Below, in pieces: positions 1 to 10,436 of a DNA stretch of 64,000 nt. Made by a program: the position numbers and the translations under genes. The first letter of the stretch is position 1. Each line of letters begins with the position of its first letter. The DNA lies in NCBI GenBank assembly GCA_009823505.1, contig VZQC01008059.1, positions 2,487,939 through 2,551,938 on the forward strand, written 5' to 3'. This DNA is from Rhizomys pruinosus (taxonomy: Eukaryota > Chordata > Mammalia > Rodentia > Spalacidae). Under the pieces are notes generated by a model, which saw only the letters and a program-made list of their open reading frames with translations, ran no database searches and was not told the origin of the DNA.

Positions 1-104
1 AATTTGCACCTGGTTTAAATGACATAAGATCAGATTTATATGAACAAAAATTTTTAGGTGAAACAAAGCGTACAATTTTACTTTAATATTATTTATTTAT
101 CTGT

Positions 105-335
105 TTGTTTATTTGTTGTCATTTTGAGACAGGGTCTCTCTATAGCCCCAGGAAGCCTTGAACTCACAGAGATCCACCTGCCTCTTGCCTCCCGAGTGCA
201 AGCATTAAAGGCATGCGCCACCACGCCCAGCTTAAAGGCAGTTCTTAGCCGCCATGTGGGTGCTGGGAATTGAACCCAGGTCCTCTGTGAGAGCAGTCGA
301 TGCTCTTAACTGCTGAGCCATCTCTCCAGCCCCTT
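105..335 (-). mobile_element. Composite B2-head/B1 SINE
   Basis: Read on the minus strand, a B2 head (GGCTGGAGAGATGGC, then a tRNA-like B box) runs for about 100 bases. It stops after the GTCTTTAA-like segment and passes directly into a full B1 starting at GCTGGGCGTGG. No second half of B2 follows the B1. The same junction recurs at 14408 and 45208, so this is probably a fused retroposon, not B1 inserted into B2. Confidence 0.7.
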
Positions 336-801
336 ATTTATTTTTATGTGTATGAGTGTTATGTCTGCATGCATATAAATGCACCCATGTTATGTAGTGC
401 CTGTAAAGAACAGAAGAGGGCATCAGATGTCATGGAACTGGAGTTTTGGGTGGTTGTTAGCTGCCATGCGAGTGCTGGGATTCTAACCTGGGAGATTCTA
501 ACCTGAGGTCTAACCTACAAGAGCAGCCAGTATTCTTTTTTATTTTATTTTATTTATTTTTGTGTGTGTATAAATGTACTGTCTGCATGTCGTGCAATGC
601 TGCGGAGGTCAGAAGACGGTCTCGGATTCCCTTGGAACTGGAGTTCTCCTGGAATTGGAGTTACAGACGGTTCTTAGCCGCCATATGGGTGCTGGGGATA
701 GAACCTGGGTCCTCTGCAAGAGCAGTCAGTGCTCTTAACCATTAGGCTATCTCTCCAGCCCAAGCAGCCAGTACTCTTAACCACTGAGCTGTCTCTCCAG
801 C
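336..801 (-). mobile_element. B2 SINE, split by a younger B2
   Basis: The 3' portion lies at 336-537 and the 5' end (CTGGAGAGACAGCTCAGTGG on the minus strand) at 763-801. The element is interrupted by another B2 of the same orientation at 538-762. It is older and more diverged than the inserted copy. Confidence 0.8.
538..762 (-). mobile_element. B2 SINE nested in a B2
   Basis: A full-length B2 of the 17-bp-duplication subfamily. It is bounded by a 16-base target duplication with one mismatch, AGCAGCCAGTATTCTT at 522-537 and AGCAGCCAGTACTCTT at 763-778, which proves it entered the older B2. Confidence 0.85.
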
Positions 802-894
802 TCTATCCATTGCTTTTAATATACATTAAAATAGAACTATTGTATTAAATCCATACAGTTTAGAGATGAGTGTATGGATTTTTTTTTTTTTAGT

Positions 895-1092
895 TTTTAA
901 AAGGATTTTTAATTTTTAATTATATGTATATATGTGTATCTGAGTGTAGGTGTGCACATTGTTTATAGGTATATACAGTGCCAACAGAGGTCAGAAGAGG
1001 GTGTCTGATCTGCTGGAGTTCCAGGTAGTTATGAGCCACCCAACACGGTTCCTGGGAACTGAACTGGGGTACTCTACAAGAGTAGTCTGTGC
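895..1092 (-). mobile_element. Diverged B2/B3-type SINE
   Basis: It has the order of B2 landmarks on the minus strand (tRNA-like head near 1090, a GACCTC-type middle near 990, an AT-rich tail near 905) but with many substitutions. It could be B3 or an old B2. Confidence 0.45.
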
Positions 1093-1093
1093 A

Positions 1094-1225
1094 GGTCAGC
1101 AAGATGGCCCAGCACTGTCCACCTTGAAAACCTGAGTGTAATCCCAGGACCCACATGTTAGAAAGAGAGAACTGACTCCCACAAGGTGCCCTCTGACCTC
1201 AACATGCACATGTGCAGGTGCGTGA

Positions 1226-1264
<39 letters not shown>
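1094..1264 (+). mobile_element. B3-type SINE ending in a CA repeat
   Basis: A GCAAGATGGCCCAGCA head and an AATCCCAGGACCCACATG middle lead into a tail that has become (CA)17 at 1231-1264. This is a typical diverged B3 ending in a microsatellite. Confidence 0.5.
1231..1264. repeat. (CA)17 microsatellite
   Basis: An uninterrupted CA dinucleotide run at the tail of a B3-type SINE. Confidence 0.95.
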
Positions 1265-1265
<1 letters not shown>

Positions 1266-1299
1266 CTAATTTTCTTTTGTTTTCTTTTTACTTTTTAAG

Positions 1300-1524
1300 G
1301 AGCTGGAGAGATGGCTCAGCTATTAAGAGCACTGGTTGCTCTTGCAGAGACTCAGGTTCAATTCTCAGCACCCATATAGTGGCTAAGAACCATCTGTAAT
1401 TTCAGATCCAGGGGATCCAATACTCTCTTCTGACCTCTGAGGGCATTATGCAACATGGGTGCACTTACATGCATGCAGGCAATACATTCATACACATAAT
1501 ATAATAAAAATAAATTAAAAAATG
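1300..1524 (+). mobile_element. B2 SINE
   Basis: It has a GAGCTGGAGAGATGGCTCAG head, a GGTTCAATTCTCAGCACCC B-box region, the TCTTCTGACCTC body and an AT-rich tail. Confidence 0.85.
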
Positions 1525-1679
1525 TTTTTTTTTTTTGGTCTTTTCAAGACAGGGTCTCCATGTAGCCCCAGCTGTCCTGGAACTTGCTTTGTAGACCAGG
1601 CTGGCCTTGAACTCACAAAGATCTGCCTGTCTCTGCCTCCCGAGTGCTAGGATTAAAGGTGTGCACCACCACGCCCGGC
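1525..1679 (-). mobile_element. B1 SINE
   Basis: On the minus strand it starts at GCCGGGCGTGGTGG and ends in the usual CCTGTCTTGAAAAGACC plus a poly-A tail. A short B2 head remnant (1681-1727) follows it on the plus map. Confidence 0.9.
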
Positions 1680-1740
1680 TAAAAGAACAGTACATGCTAT
1701 TAACCATCCAGCCATCTCTCCAGCCCCAAGGCTAGTATTT

Positions 1741-1845
1741 CTTTTTGTTTGTTTGTTTGTTTGTTTGTTTGGTTGGTTGGTTGGTTGGTTGGTTGACTGG
1801 TTTTGTTTTTTTGTTTTGTTTTTTTTTAATTTGTTTTTTTTATCA
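1741..1845. repeat. TTTG/TTGG-rich low-complexity tract
   Basis: Runs of TTTG then TTGG units followed by T-rich sequence. It abuts the 3' (poly-T as written) end of the LINE-1 to its right. Confidence 0.85.
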
Positions 1846-2198
1846 AATCTAGACCCATGTCCCCCCCTCATTCCCCCACCCTACCAGAGCTCATGCATTC
1901 TGCCAAACATGCTTTTCATCTCTTAGTCTTTCTCAATATTTTCCATGAGGAAGTTGACTGTTTTGAACAGAAGTTCACTGTTTCAGTCAGTTCTTCAATG
2001 CAGTCCTTTCTGTTGTTGTTGTTGTTGTTGTTTCCAATATGCATCACTCCCAACTGCTTTGGACAAAAGCTCAAGGGGCCGTGCACAAGAAATACAACTA
2101 GGTAATTGGCACTAGCATCCACAAATGAGGGATACCATTCTTCGTTTGTTTTTTTGGGACTGTGTTGCTTCACTCAGCATGATGTCTTCTAGCTCCAG

Positions 2199-2650
2199 TC
2201 ATTTTCCTGCAAAGCTCATGATGTCATCTTTCTTTACTGCTGCGTAGAACTCCATTGTGTACATGTACCACATTTTCTCTATCCTCTCATCAGTTGAGGG
2301 GCATTTGGGTTGGTTCCAGCTCCTTGCTATTGTGAAGAGAGCTGAAATAAATATGGCTGTGCATGTATCTCTGCAGTGGGGTGAGTCTTGAGGGTACATG
2401 CCTAGGAGTGGTATGGCTGGGTCGGGTGGCAAGTGCATTCCAAGTCTTCCAAGGGTTCTCCACACTGCTTTCCATAGTGGCTGTACGAGTTTACATTCCC
2501 ACCAGCAGTGGATGAGTGTTCCCCTTTCCCCACAACCTCTCCAGCACTTGGTATCATTTGTTTTCTTGATCCTAGCCAGTCTTATTGGAGTAAGATGATA
2601 TCTTAAAGTGGTTTTCATTTGCATTTCCTTAATGATTAGTGATGTTGATG
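2199..2650 (-). pseudogene. LINE-1 ORF2 C-terminal remnant
   Basis: An open stretch of 141 codons carrying the Cys-rich C-terminal segment ([18 protein letters not shown]) and the end motif near [12 protein letters not shown], both typical of L1 ORF2. It is directly joined to endonuclease-proximal sequence because the reverse transcriptase is deleted. Confidence 0.88.
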
Positions 2651-2654
2651 AGGG

Positions 2655-3560
2655 CTATAAACTTCCCTCTTAGGACATGCTTTTAAGGTATCCATAGTTT
2701 TTGTTTGCATGTTGTATTTCATTTCATTCAGTCAGGAATCTTGGTTCCTTTATTTCTTTTATCTCTTCCTTGACCCATTCATTATTCAAGAGTTTGTTGT
2801 TTAGTCTCCATGTGTTCTTGTAGGCAGTAGGGCTTATCCTAGTGTTGATGTTGAGCTTTATTGCACCGTGGTCTGATAGAATGCATGAAACTATTTCAAT
2901 ATTTTTGTATTTGTGGAGGTTTCTTCTGTGTCCCAGTATGTGGTCGATTTTGGAGAATGTTCCATGGGGTGCTGAGTAGAAAGTGTATTCTCTGGTATTA
3001 GGGTGGAATATTCGGTAGAGGTCCATGAGGCCCATTTGGTGTATCATATCATTCAGTTCAGATGTCTCTCTGTTTATTCTTTGTCCTGTTGACCTATCCA
3101 AAGCACTCAATGGGGTATTGAAGTCCCCTACTCTGAGCGTACTGGAGTTAGTGTGTGACTTGTGGTCCTGGAGAACTGTCTTTATGAAGTTTGGTGAACC
3201 AGAGTTTGGGGCATATATATTCATGATTGTGAAATCTTCTTGGTGAATTGTTCCTTTGATAAAAATGTAATGGCCTTCTTTGTCTCTTCTGATTTCTTTT
3301 ACTTCAAAGTCTATTTTGTCTGATATTAAAATAGCAACACCTGCTTTCTTTTTGGTACCATTTGCTTAGAATAATTTTTTCCATCTTTTCACTTTAAGGT
3401 GGTGCCTGTCCTTGAAGGTAAGATGTGTTTCTTGTAGACAGAGCATTGATGGATTCTGTTTCCTAATCCAATCTCCCAGTCTATGTCTTTTGATTGGGGA
3501 ATTTAGTCCATTAATATTTAAGGTTATGACTGATAGGTTTGTGTTGCTTCCTTTTGCCTT
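2655..3560 (-). pseudogene. LINE-1 ORF2 endonuclease domain remnant
   Basis: The start contains NLSVITLNINGLNSPIKRHRL and CLQETHL, the conserved opening of the AP-type endonuclease, with its Asn and Glu metal or active-site residues. A stop near 3366 and a frame change break it. The second part (2724-3224) carries NIYAPN, GDFN and SDHGAI, matching the D-x-N and SDH catalytic motifs. In a live element this domain nicks TTTT/AA targets. The coding frame ends shortly before the deletion near 2653. Confidence 0.88.
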
Positions 3561-3561
3561 G

Positions 3562-4718
3562 TTAAGGATGGTTGCTTCTTTCTTCTGTTCTTTGAATTGC
3601 TTCAAATATTCTCTGAAAGGTTGGTTTTCCAGACATGTATTCTTTCAACTTGTTTATGTCATGGAAGGTTTTTCTCTCTCCTTCAATTATAATCGACATT
3701 TTTGCTGGGTATAGTAACCTGGGTTGGCATCTATTGGCCTTTAACACTGGGAATGCTTTGTTCCAGGTTCTTCTTGCTTTCATAGTTTGCATTGAGAAGT
3801 CAGTTGTAATTCTGATAGGTTTCCCCTTATAAGTCACTTGTTGTTTTTCTCTTGTGGCTTTAAGGATTTTGTCTTTGTTTTGGGTGTCTAGCATTTTAAC
3901 TATGATGTGGTGCGGAGAGTTTCTTTTCTGATCTTGTCTGTTTGGAGTTCTATGTGCTTCTTGTATTTGTATTGGTTTGTCTTTTTTTAGTTTGGGGAAG
4001 TTTTCATCTATTATTCTGTTGAAGATTTGATCAATGCCATTCTCTTGGGATTCTTCTCCTTCCTCTACTCCTATGGTGTGGAGGTTTGATCTTTTTTAGT
4101 GTCCCACAGTTCTCTGGTAGTTCCACTTTTGTGTATTTTTAAATTTTTCATAATCTTTCCTTGAGGTTTTTAGTTGTTCTGTGTTATCTTCCAGGTCTGA
4201 TATTCTTTGTTCTGCCTCCTCCATTCTGCTCCTGAGACTTTTTCCATTCCTTTCCTCTTGATTGGATGAGTGTTTGATTTCCTTTTTCATTTCCTTTTCT
4301 GATTTCTTTAGTATTTCTACTTCTTTTTGGAGCTTCTCAATCTCTTCCTGTAGCTCTTTGTTCGCTGGTTGGTTTCCTTATCTTTTTCAGCATGGGATCT
4401 TTTCAGTGTTTCCAGTTCCTTCCAGAGTTTGTCATTTTCTCTCTCTAGGTCCTTCTTGAGTTCTTCATTCTCTTTTCTTAGTTCTTTGGTTTGCTCTTTA
4501 TAATCTTGTAGTTCTTTAAATATGTTCCCAATTGTGTTTCTGATATCTGTGTCCTGGGCCATCCCCAGGGGGATCCCACTGTAGGAATCTTCCATAGGGT
4601 TGGTAGAGCTTGGTGTGGGATTATCTTGCCCCTTTCCCATGTTGTCTCTTCTTTGTGTTCCTGGCATATGGGCTTCGCCTTGCCTGTATTCCAATGTGAA
4701 TCCTAAATGCCTCTTCAC
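3562..4718 (-). pseudogene. LINE-1 ORF1 remnant (RNA-binding protein)
   Basis: The N-terminal part (4317-4718) begins with a Met and runs into a long charged heptad-like stretch rich in Lys, Glu and Leu, the expected coiled coil. The middle (4096-4290) continues the coiled coil in another frame. The C-terminal part (3562-3894) has the RNA-chaperone-like end, with KGKPIRITTDFS and a motif near IIIEGERKTFHD. Frame breaks between these three parts make it non-coding as one protein. In intact L1 this trimeric protein coats the L1 RNA. Confidence 0.85.
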
Positions 4719-4835
4719 TGTGTTGAAGGCTTGCTTTGCTTGCCTCCTTCAGATGCCTTCCTAAACCCAGTTGGCGTGTTGGGGGGGTGTCTCTGTGGGC
4801 TTGCCTCAGCTGGTCTTGGGAGATCTCAGATCCTG

Positions 4836-4972
4836 GTTTTATTTTTGAGACAGGGTCTCCCTGTAGCCCCAGCTGGCCTACAATTCAATATGTAGATCGG
4901 TCTGGCCTCAATCTAACAGAGGTGGACCTGCCTCTGTCTCTCAAATGCTGAGATTAAAGGCATGTGCCCAGC
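4836..4972 (-). mobile_element. B1 SINE
   Basis: A diverged B1 on the minus strand, poly-A side at 4836 and 5' end near 4972, lying at the 5' edge of the LINE-1. Confidence 0.8.
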
Positions 4973-4985
4973 CAGGTTAGTGTAT

Positions 4986-5225
4986 TTTTGGGGGGGGGGG
5001 TGTCTTTTTTGAGACAGGCTCTCCCTACAGCCCCAGCTGGCCTGAAACTCACTCTGTAGAACAGGCTGACCTTGAACTCACAGAGATCCACCTGCCTCTG
5101 CCTCCCAAATGCTAGGATTAAAGATGTGTGCCGGTTCTTAGCCACTATGTGGGTGCTGGGAATCAAACTCAGGTCTTCTGCAAGAGCAGTCAGTGCTCCT
5201 AACCTCTGGGCCATCTCTCCAGCCT
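4986..5225 (-). mobile_element. Composite B2-head/B1 SINE with target duplication
   Basis: A B2 head (5128-5225) joins a B1 (about 4995-5130) without the B2 3' half. The whole unit is flanked by the 11-base direct repeat GGTTAGTGTAT at 4975-4985 and 5226-5236, so it integrated as one piece. The B1 5' end is slightly shorter here than in the other composites. Confidence 0.8.
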
Positions 5226-5249
5226 GGTTAGTGTATCTTAATGTAGGGG

Positions 5250-5594
5250 TAGATTTATTTTTTATTTTTTATGTCATTATATGTGTATGTGTATCTGTGT
5301 CTGTGTCTGTATGTTACATGTGTGGGGTGCCCATGGAGGTCAGAGGAGGGCACTGGACTATCTGGAGCTGGAATTACAGGCAGTTTTGAGCAGCATGGGT
5401 GCAGGGAATTGAACTCAAATTCTCTAGAAGAGCAGTATGCACTTTTTTTTCTCCCTTTCAGTTCCAGCTGGCCTGGAGCCAGCTATGTAGACCAGGCTGG
5501 TTTGAATTCAAAGAGATCCGCCTACCTCTGCTTCCCGCTTACTGGGATTAAAGACATGCGCCACCATGCCCGGCTCCAGTATGCACTCTTAACC
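5250..5594 (-). mobile_element. B2 SINE split by a B1
   Basis: The B2 3' part is at 5250-5443 and its 5' end at about 5577-5594, the head being truncated or mutated. A B1 interrupts it. Confidence 0.7.
5444..5576 (-). mobile_element. B1 SINE nested in B2
   Basis: Flanked by CAGTATGCACT at 5433-5443 and again at 5577-5587, an 11-base target duplication. Confidence 0.85.
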
Positions 5595-5609
5595 ATTAAG
5601 CCCAAGTGA

Positions 5610-6168
5610 GTCTTTTTTACTAAGTAAATATTCCATGTAATGTATAAAGATAGAGAAAAAAAAATCACTACCAGCCTATGCAAAGCACAATACTAGATTA
5701 TATTTTGTACATTATTGAGCAATATTTCTGAGAACTTATCCAAACTAACCTTGTTAATGTCACTGACAGTACAATTTCTCTAATGCATAGTCAGCAAAGC
5801 CATGGTGTGATGCAAGTGATGGGACTCAGCTAAATCCAGCCACTGGGTAAGTGACTCCAAACACCAAGAGGGTAGTGCAGAGAGTTCAAATTCATATCTC
5901 AGAAAAATCCCATATTTTATCTCTAATGAATCTTCAAGGTAATGAAATTACATGTGTTCATTCAGTCAGTTTCTAGAGTCCTATGTAATCAGCTTCCATC
6001 AGATACCTTTTCCTGATACATTTATATAAATGTCTCCCAACAAGGAAGGTTGGAGACCCTAGAGATTTAAGAACAAAAAAACAAAGAAACTAAACCATTC
6101 CCTGAAATGAAATGTTCCCAGGAAAAGGGCTGCATATAGGCAGATACTCAACAAACTACTACATGCTT
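5610..6168. other. Single-copy stretch without recognised gene
   Basis: AT-rich DNA with stop codons in all frames. I recognise no exon or repeat in it. Confidence 0.6.
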
Positions 6169-6230
6169 AGTTGGTTGATTGGTTGGTTGGCATGTTGGTT
6201 GGATGGTTGGTTGGTTGGTTGGTTGGTTGA
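6169..6230. repeat. (TTGG)n tetranucleotide repeat
   Basis: TTGG units with a few interruptions, ending against an old B1-like fragment. Confidence 0.9.
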
Positions 6231-6348
6231 CTGAAATTAGGTTTGGCTATGTAGCTCAGACTGATCTCATATTCTCTGTCCTTTTTCCACAGCCTTCCAA
6301 ATCCTGAGATTACAGGCAGAAGCCACCATACCCACCCTACCACATACC
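6231..6348 (-). mobile_element. Old B1/B4-like SINE fragment
   Basis: GGCTATGTAGCTCAGACTGA and GAGATTACAGGCAGAAGCCA match the B1 body and 5' end in minus orientation, with high divergence. Confidence 0.5.
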
Positions 6349-6426
6349 TTTAAATTTCCAAAAATCTATCAAGTCTTCTTAGAAATGGCCACCATATTAC
6401 TCTTAAATAATAATTAACACCGAAAA

Positions 6427-6655
6427 GGCTGGAGAGATGGTTCAGTGATTAAGAGCACTGACTTCTCTTCCAGAGGACCTGAGTTTGATTCCCAACACCC
6501 ACATGGCAGCTAACAACTCTGGTAACTCCAGTTCCAGGGGATCTAATGCTCTCTTCTGACCTCCTCAGGAATTGCATGACACAAGCGCACTTACACACAT
6601 TCAGGCAATACACTCATACATATAAAAATAAAAATAAATAAATAAATATTTTTAC
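6427..6655 (+). mobile_element. B2 SINE; left edge of the triplicated block lies inside it
   Basis: A full B2 with head, B box and A-rich tail. Only its part from about 6528 onward is repeated in arms B and C, so the duplicated block starts in the middle of this SINE. Confidence 0.85.
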
Positions 6656-6740
6656 ATAAATAACATAGAAAACAAATTCACCTAGTATTAACTTAATCTT
6701 TTATAAAGAAGAAAAAATTATGTTTTATTGCTCTTTAGGC

Positions 6741-7140
6741 TGGGAGTCCAATATTGTCTTGGTTTTTTTTCCTATTGCTGTGATAAAATACCCTGACAAA
6801 GGCTACTTAACAGAGGAAGTGTTGATCTGGCTTACAACTTGAGCTACAGTCCATCGTGGTGGGAAATCAAGGCATAGGGAACTTGAGCAGCTAGTCGCAT
6901 CAAAGCCACAGTTGGGGAGAAGAGAGTAAATAGTGCTAGTGCTCAACCACTCTCTTGGTTTTATACAGTCCAGGATCCCTGCCCAGGAAACCGTACCACC
7001 CACACTGGATGGGTCTTCCCACCTCTATTAAGGAAACCAAGATAATCCCCCACAGACTTGCCAGAAGCTCATCTCCCAGGTGACCTCACTTCTGTCCCGT
7101 TGAGTTGGAAATTGACACCAACCATCACAAATGTCAAGAT
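6741..7140. mobile_element. URR1-like rodent hAT-type element (arm A copy)
   Basis: It begins with CTATTGCTGTGATAAAATAC and ends with GAAATTGACACCAACC-type sequence. This is the layout of the abundant short rodent elements whose ends read as CTGTGATAAAA...AACTTGACAC. It has no coding capacity. Copies lie at about 22433-22822 (arm B) and 23262-23665 (arm C). The assignment to URR1 is from memory of the family. Confidence 0.55.
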
Positions 7141-7444
7141 GTTTGTGTGGGACAGCGATGCTGGACTCAGATGTATCTTGACCATGTGCAGGCTACCAAT
7201 CTGCTTAGCGCACCTGGCAGAGCAAAGGATGCAGGGCACACTTTGTTCACAGCTAGCACGTACTCAGAAGTCACCAGTCTGCTTGCTTGTCAGCACGCCC
7301 TTCTGAATATGCCTCAGGAGTTGGAATGACACGTGATGGTGTGAAGGTCTAGGATAGGCCACTGGGAGGTGATGTCATGCAGTGGAGCACTTGCCCTGTT
7401 GCGTAGAAGAAATGCACCACCTGCCGTGGTCCCCGGGTTGTTAC

Positions 7445-7640
7445 TGCTGCGTGGGCTTGGTTGTGGGGCTATCAACCCCACAGCTGGCTCTTCAGCTCAT
7501 TTGCTGGTGGGAGCCGGCAGCTCGGCAACCATGTTTGGCCACGGGACCATCAGTCCCGCAGCTGCGTGTTCGGTTGCAGGGCAATCAGCCCTTTGTGCCC
7601 TCTTCCAACTGCAGGGTCAGCAGCCCCACATATTTGCTTC
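7445..7640. other. GC-rich patch with serial short hairpins
   Basis: Several short inverted repeats with similar loops follow each other: GGGGCTATCAACCCC, GGGACCATCAGTCCC and GGGCAATCAGCCC. Arm B shows GGGACTATCAGTCCC at the second position. The part between the first two hairpins is the most variable part of the three arms. Open frames here are by-products of high GC. Function unknown. Confidence 0.5.
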
Positions 7641-7714
7641 TAGCGAAGGCCTTCTTTCTACCTCACAGCACAGCAGGAAGCATGGAGTGGGAAGAGAGGG
7701 AGGAGGTTAGCTGA

Positions 7715-8254
7715 GTTCTCGCCTCCTCTGTCTATAATATCATTAATCTCCTCGTGGGGGCCTGGGGGCCCATCCTCAGGACTTCATCTAATCCTAATTA
7801 ACTCCCACCCGCCTCATCTTCAAATGTCATCAGCGCATGAGTTTGATTTACAACACGAAAGCTTTTAAAGGACACAGTCAAGCATGGCAAGTACCTTTTG
7901 AGATCTTGTAATGAGTTCTGTAGGTCTAATTAGGGGAGAAAAAGATGCATGCAAATAAAAAGTGTATGATTATTGACACATATGGACCCCCTAACAAAAG
8001 CTCCAACGGGAGATCACCAAGTGAACTAACTGGTCAGAATTACTTCCCAAGGCCCAGTGTCTCTAGTCTGCTTATTCTTCATCTAGCAGCGACTACCTGT
8101 GTTATCTACCACTCTTTAACCTGCCTACCACCACTGCCTACCCCATCCCAAGATCAAAACTTCCCTGATTATATAATTATACCAGTCAATCAGTCCTTCC
8201 TCCATCCTCTGTGTTTGACAGCTTTTCAAGTACTTTTCTTAATTTTTTAGATTA
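7715..8254. other. Single-copy stretch without recognised gene
   Basis: An open frame of 101 codons at 7945-8250 is present, but it has no recognisable domain and no supporting signals. I see no exon. Confidence 0.5.
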
Positions 8255-8465
8255 CTATTATTATTAATGTGTGTGTGCACATGTGCATATGATGTCTGTG
8301 TGTGAGTGGAGGTGTGCATGTACCACAGCACATGTGGAGGTCAGAGAACAACCTTTCGTGAACCAGCTCTCTTCTTCCGCTGTGGGATAGGGTTGTAACT
8401 CAGGTCATGAAGCTTGGGCAGCAACAGCATGGTAGATTAACTCTTACTTACATGTCACCTAGCCT
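8255..8465 (-). mobile_element. B3-type SINE
   Basis: TGTGGAGGTCAGAGAACAAC and the head region near 8410-8460 are typical of B3 in minus orientation. The tail has become TG-rich. Confidence 0.65.
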
Positions 8466-8483
8466 CAAAAATTATCAATTTAA

Positions 8484-8556
8484 GCTAGGTATAGTGGTGC
8501 AGATCTGTAATCCCAGCATTTAAGAGGCTCAGGAAGGAGGATTGGGATGCATGCTG
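8484..8556 (+). mobile_element. Old B1-type (PB1-like) fragment
   Basis: The 5' half of a B1-like monomer: GCTAGGTATAGTGGTGCAGA, then TGTAATCCCAGCATT. The 3' half is absent. Confidence 0.55.
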
Positions 8557-10199
8557 TACTGTTGCCCCAGTTGAGAGCCAACCATTTTCCAAGTCTCTTG
8601 AGATCGGACAAGCCCTCCACTCATGGAACCATAGCCACTCTTGCCCCAGCAGAGTGCTCAGCCAGCTGAACCCAACAGGACAGGGTCAAGGGCCGAATGG
8701 CTGACAAATGGAGGGGTACCAGTGTTGTTCACCTGCTTCCCCAACACACACAAAGCCCAGAGAGGAAGGAAAGGAGGGTAGAACAGCTGGGACATTCTCA
8801 GTGTGTCTCTTTACGTCAGATAACAAATCTCTTGAAACCTGTTTATGCCCACTAGCGTTTCCTGTGCTTAGACATTAGTTTCATTTCTGAAAATACATTT
8901 TTTTTAAATTGCTAATATAAGTAAACTACTCATTCCATTAACAAGGCCCTCAGTGCCTCTTCAGATAATTCCCTGGCGGCCAGAGCCAAGAAAGCTTCCT
9001 GGGAGGGTCAGGTCCCAGAATCCCTAACCTCATATGTCCCTAGCTTCCTCTCAGTGCTCTGCTAGGGCTGGGACACAACCCCTGACAACAGTGATAAAGG
9101 ATCAGGACACAGAAGCTTCCCCTAGCCCTCACGCTAGTCCACACTGACCACGTTTGTTCCTCTACCCAGTGCCCCCAATCTGCTTGATCATATTGGAACC
9201 CATAGCTGGTCCTCAATGTCCAGCAGAAAAGGCTTCTTACTTTATTTAGTTGAAAAACTGGACACACTACGTCCTCCCCCCCCCAGGCTCTTTCAAGCCC
9301 CCAAAGGTTAGGAGGACTCCTCTTCATCCAGACTGCATTATCCAGGGAGGAGGAGGAAATCATTCCAGCTGAGCTTTTTGACCTGTGAGATGGGATACTC
9401 AGCTCCAGACCAAGGGGATCCTAACCTGCCTCTGCCTCGAGACCAAAACAAGGACCTCTTCTTCCCCAAGGCCTGACTCTTCCAGCACCCAGGACAAGAT
9501 TTGGGTTGGTGTGTTTCTTGGCCTTCCGCAGAACTTCAAGCCTCTGAAGCTGTCAGGGGTCAAGAGTGAGTAGAGCCAGCATTATAAACTCTGGGCAGGA
9601 CTGAAATGTAGCCATAGTTTCAGCCCTGTGTGCACACTCTGATGGCCTGAGCCATGTGTTCTGTCATCAGCTATGGATGTGTGACCAACCCAGAAACAGG
9701 TCTAGGGTAGAGAACCTAAAATGCACAAGCTACAGTGACAGGGAGTCTCAGAATCACGCCATACTGCTAAGAGGATCCTGAGTCTCTGTAAAGGTCTGTG
9801 AGGCTGAGGAACACCTGCCAAGGTATTTGTCCACCAAATGTTGAGTTCCACCAAAGCTGCCTCAGAAAACCCAGGCAGCCTCTTCTCTTTCTCTTCCCCT
9901 CCCCTGAAATCCACACCCACCCCACCCCATTCTCTGTCACCCTTTAAGCATTTCCTGGTTCTTGTGGCGTTCAGAGACTGAACAGTCTCTTCCAGCTCAT
10001 GATTCACTGTGTCTTGGAGGTCTAACTCGCAGTGGGATGGAAGTTCATGTATATCAAGTGCTTTCCTGTTTCCAGAGTGGGTTAACACAATGACACACGT
10101 TCTCTGTCAGTTTTCTCATAAGTTGAGAACAATAAGGCTCGAGGGATGTTGAGTAAAAGATCCCTGACTCTTTCCAACGCATCTTCTTTTTCTTGGTGA
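8557..10199. other. Single-copy stretch without recognised gene
   Basis: Open frames of 62 to 128 codons occur on both strands, none with a recognisable domain, splice pattern or codon bias that I can support. It is conserved between the three arms only because the whole block is repeated. Confidence 0.55.
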
Positions 10200-10436
10200 T
10201 TTGGTTTAGTTTAGTTTGGTTTGGCTTGGTTTAGCTTTGAGGCAGGGCCTCACCTAACTCAAGCTAGCTACTAAGTAGCCAAGGATGACCTTGTACTTCT
10301 GATCCTCCTGCCATAACCTCCTTAGTGTGGGGATTACAAGCATGTACCACCATACCCCGTTTATGTGGTGGTGCCAGGGATCAGACTTAGGGCCTCAAGT
10401 ATGCTAGCAAAACATTGAGCTATATAACTCCAGCCC
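10200..10436 (-). mobile_element. B4-type SINE (B1-ID fusion)
   Basis: An ID-like head at 10390-10436 (minus strand GGGGGCTGGAGTTATATAGC) is joined to a B1-like body at 10215-10370 ending in a T/G-rich tail. This is the usual B4 structure. Confidence 0.75.

Larger units (their letters stand above)
1846..4835 (-). mobile_element. LINE-1, minus strand, internally deleted
   Basis: Read on the minus strand from about 4835 it has a short 5' leader, ORF1 (4718-3562), the ORF2 endonuclease region (about 3560-2655), then the ORF2 C-terminus (2650-2199) and a 3' UTR with a (CAA)n-type tract (GTT at 2013-2033). The reverse transcriptase region expected between endonuclease and C-terminus is missing; two ORF2 parts about 2 kb apart in an intact element meet near 2653. 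The 3' UTR matches that of the L1 at 58956-61335, so both belong to one related lineage. Not a functional element. Confidence 0.9.

Noticed and set aside
7369..7714. A 113-codon frame, present three times, as a gene family
   Set aside because: The three occurrences come from the triplicated block. The patch is GC-rich, the frame differs between arms by indels, and no domain is visible.
9040..9363. A 107-codon minus-strand frame repeated at 20195 and 25561
   Set aside because: The frame is kept in all arms because the block itself is repeated, not through selection. No domain or splice evidence.
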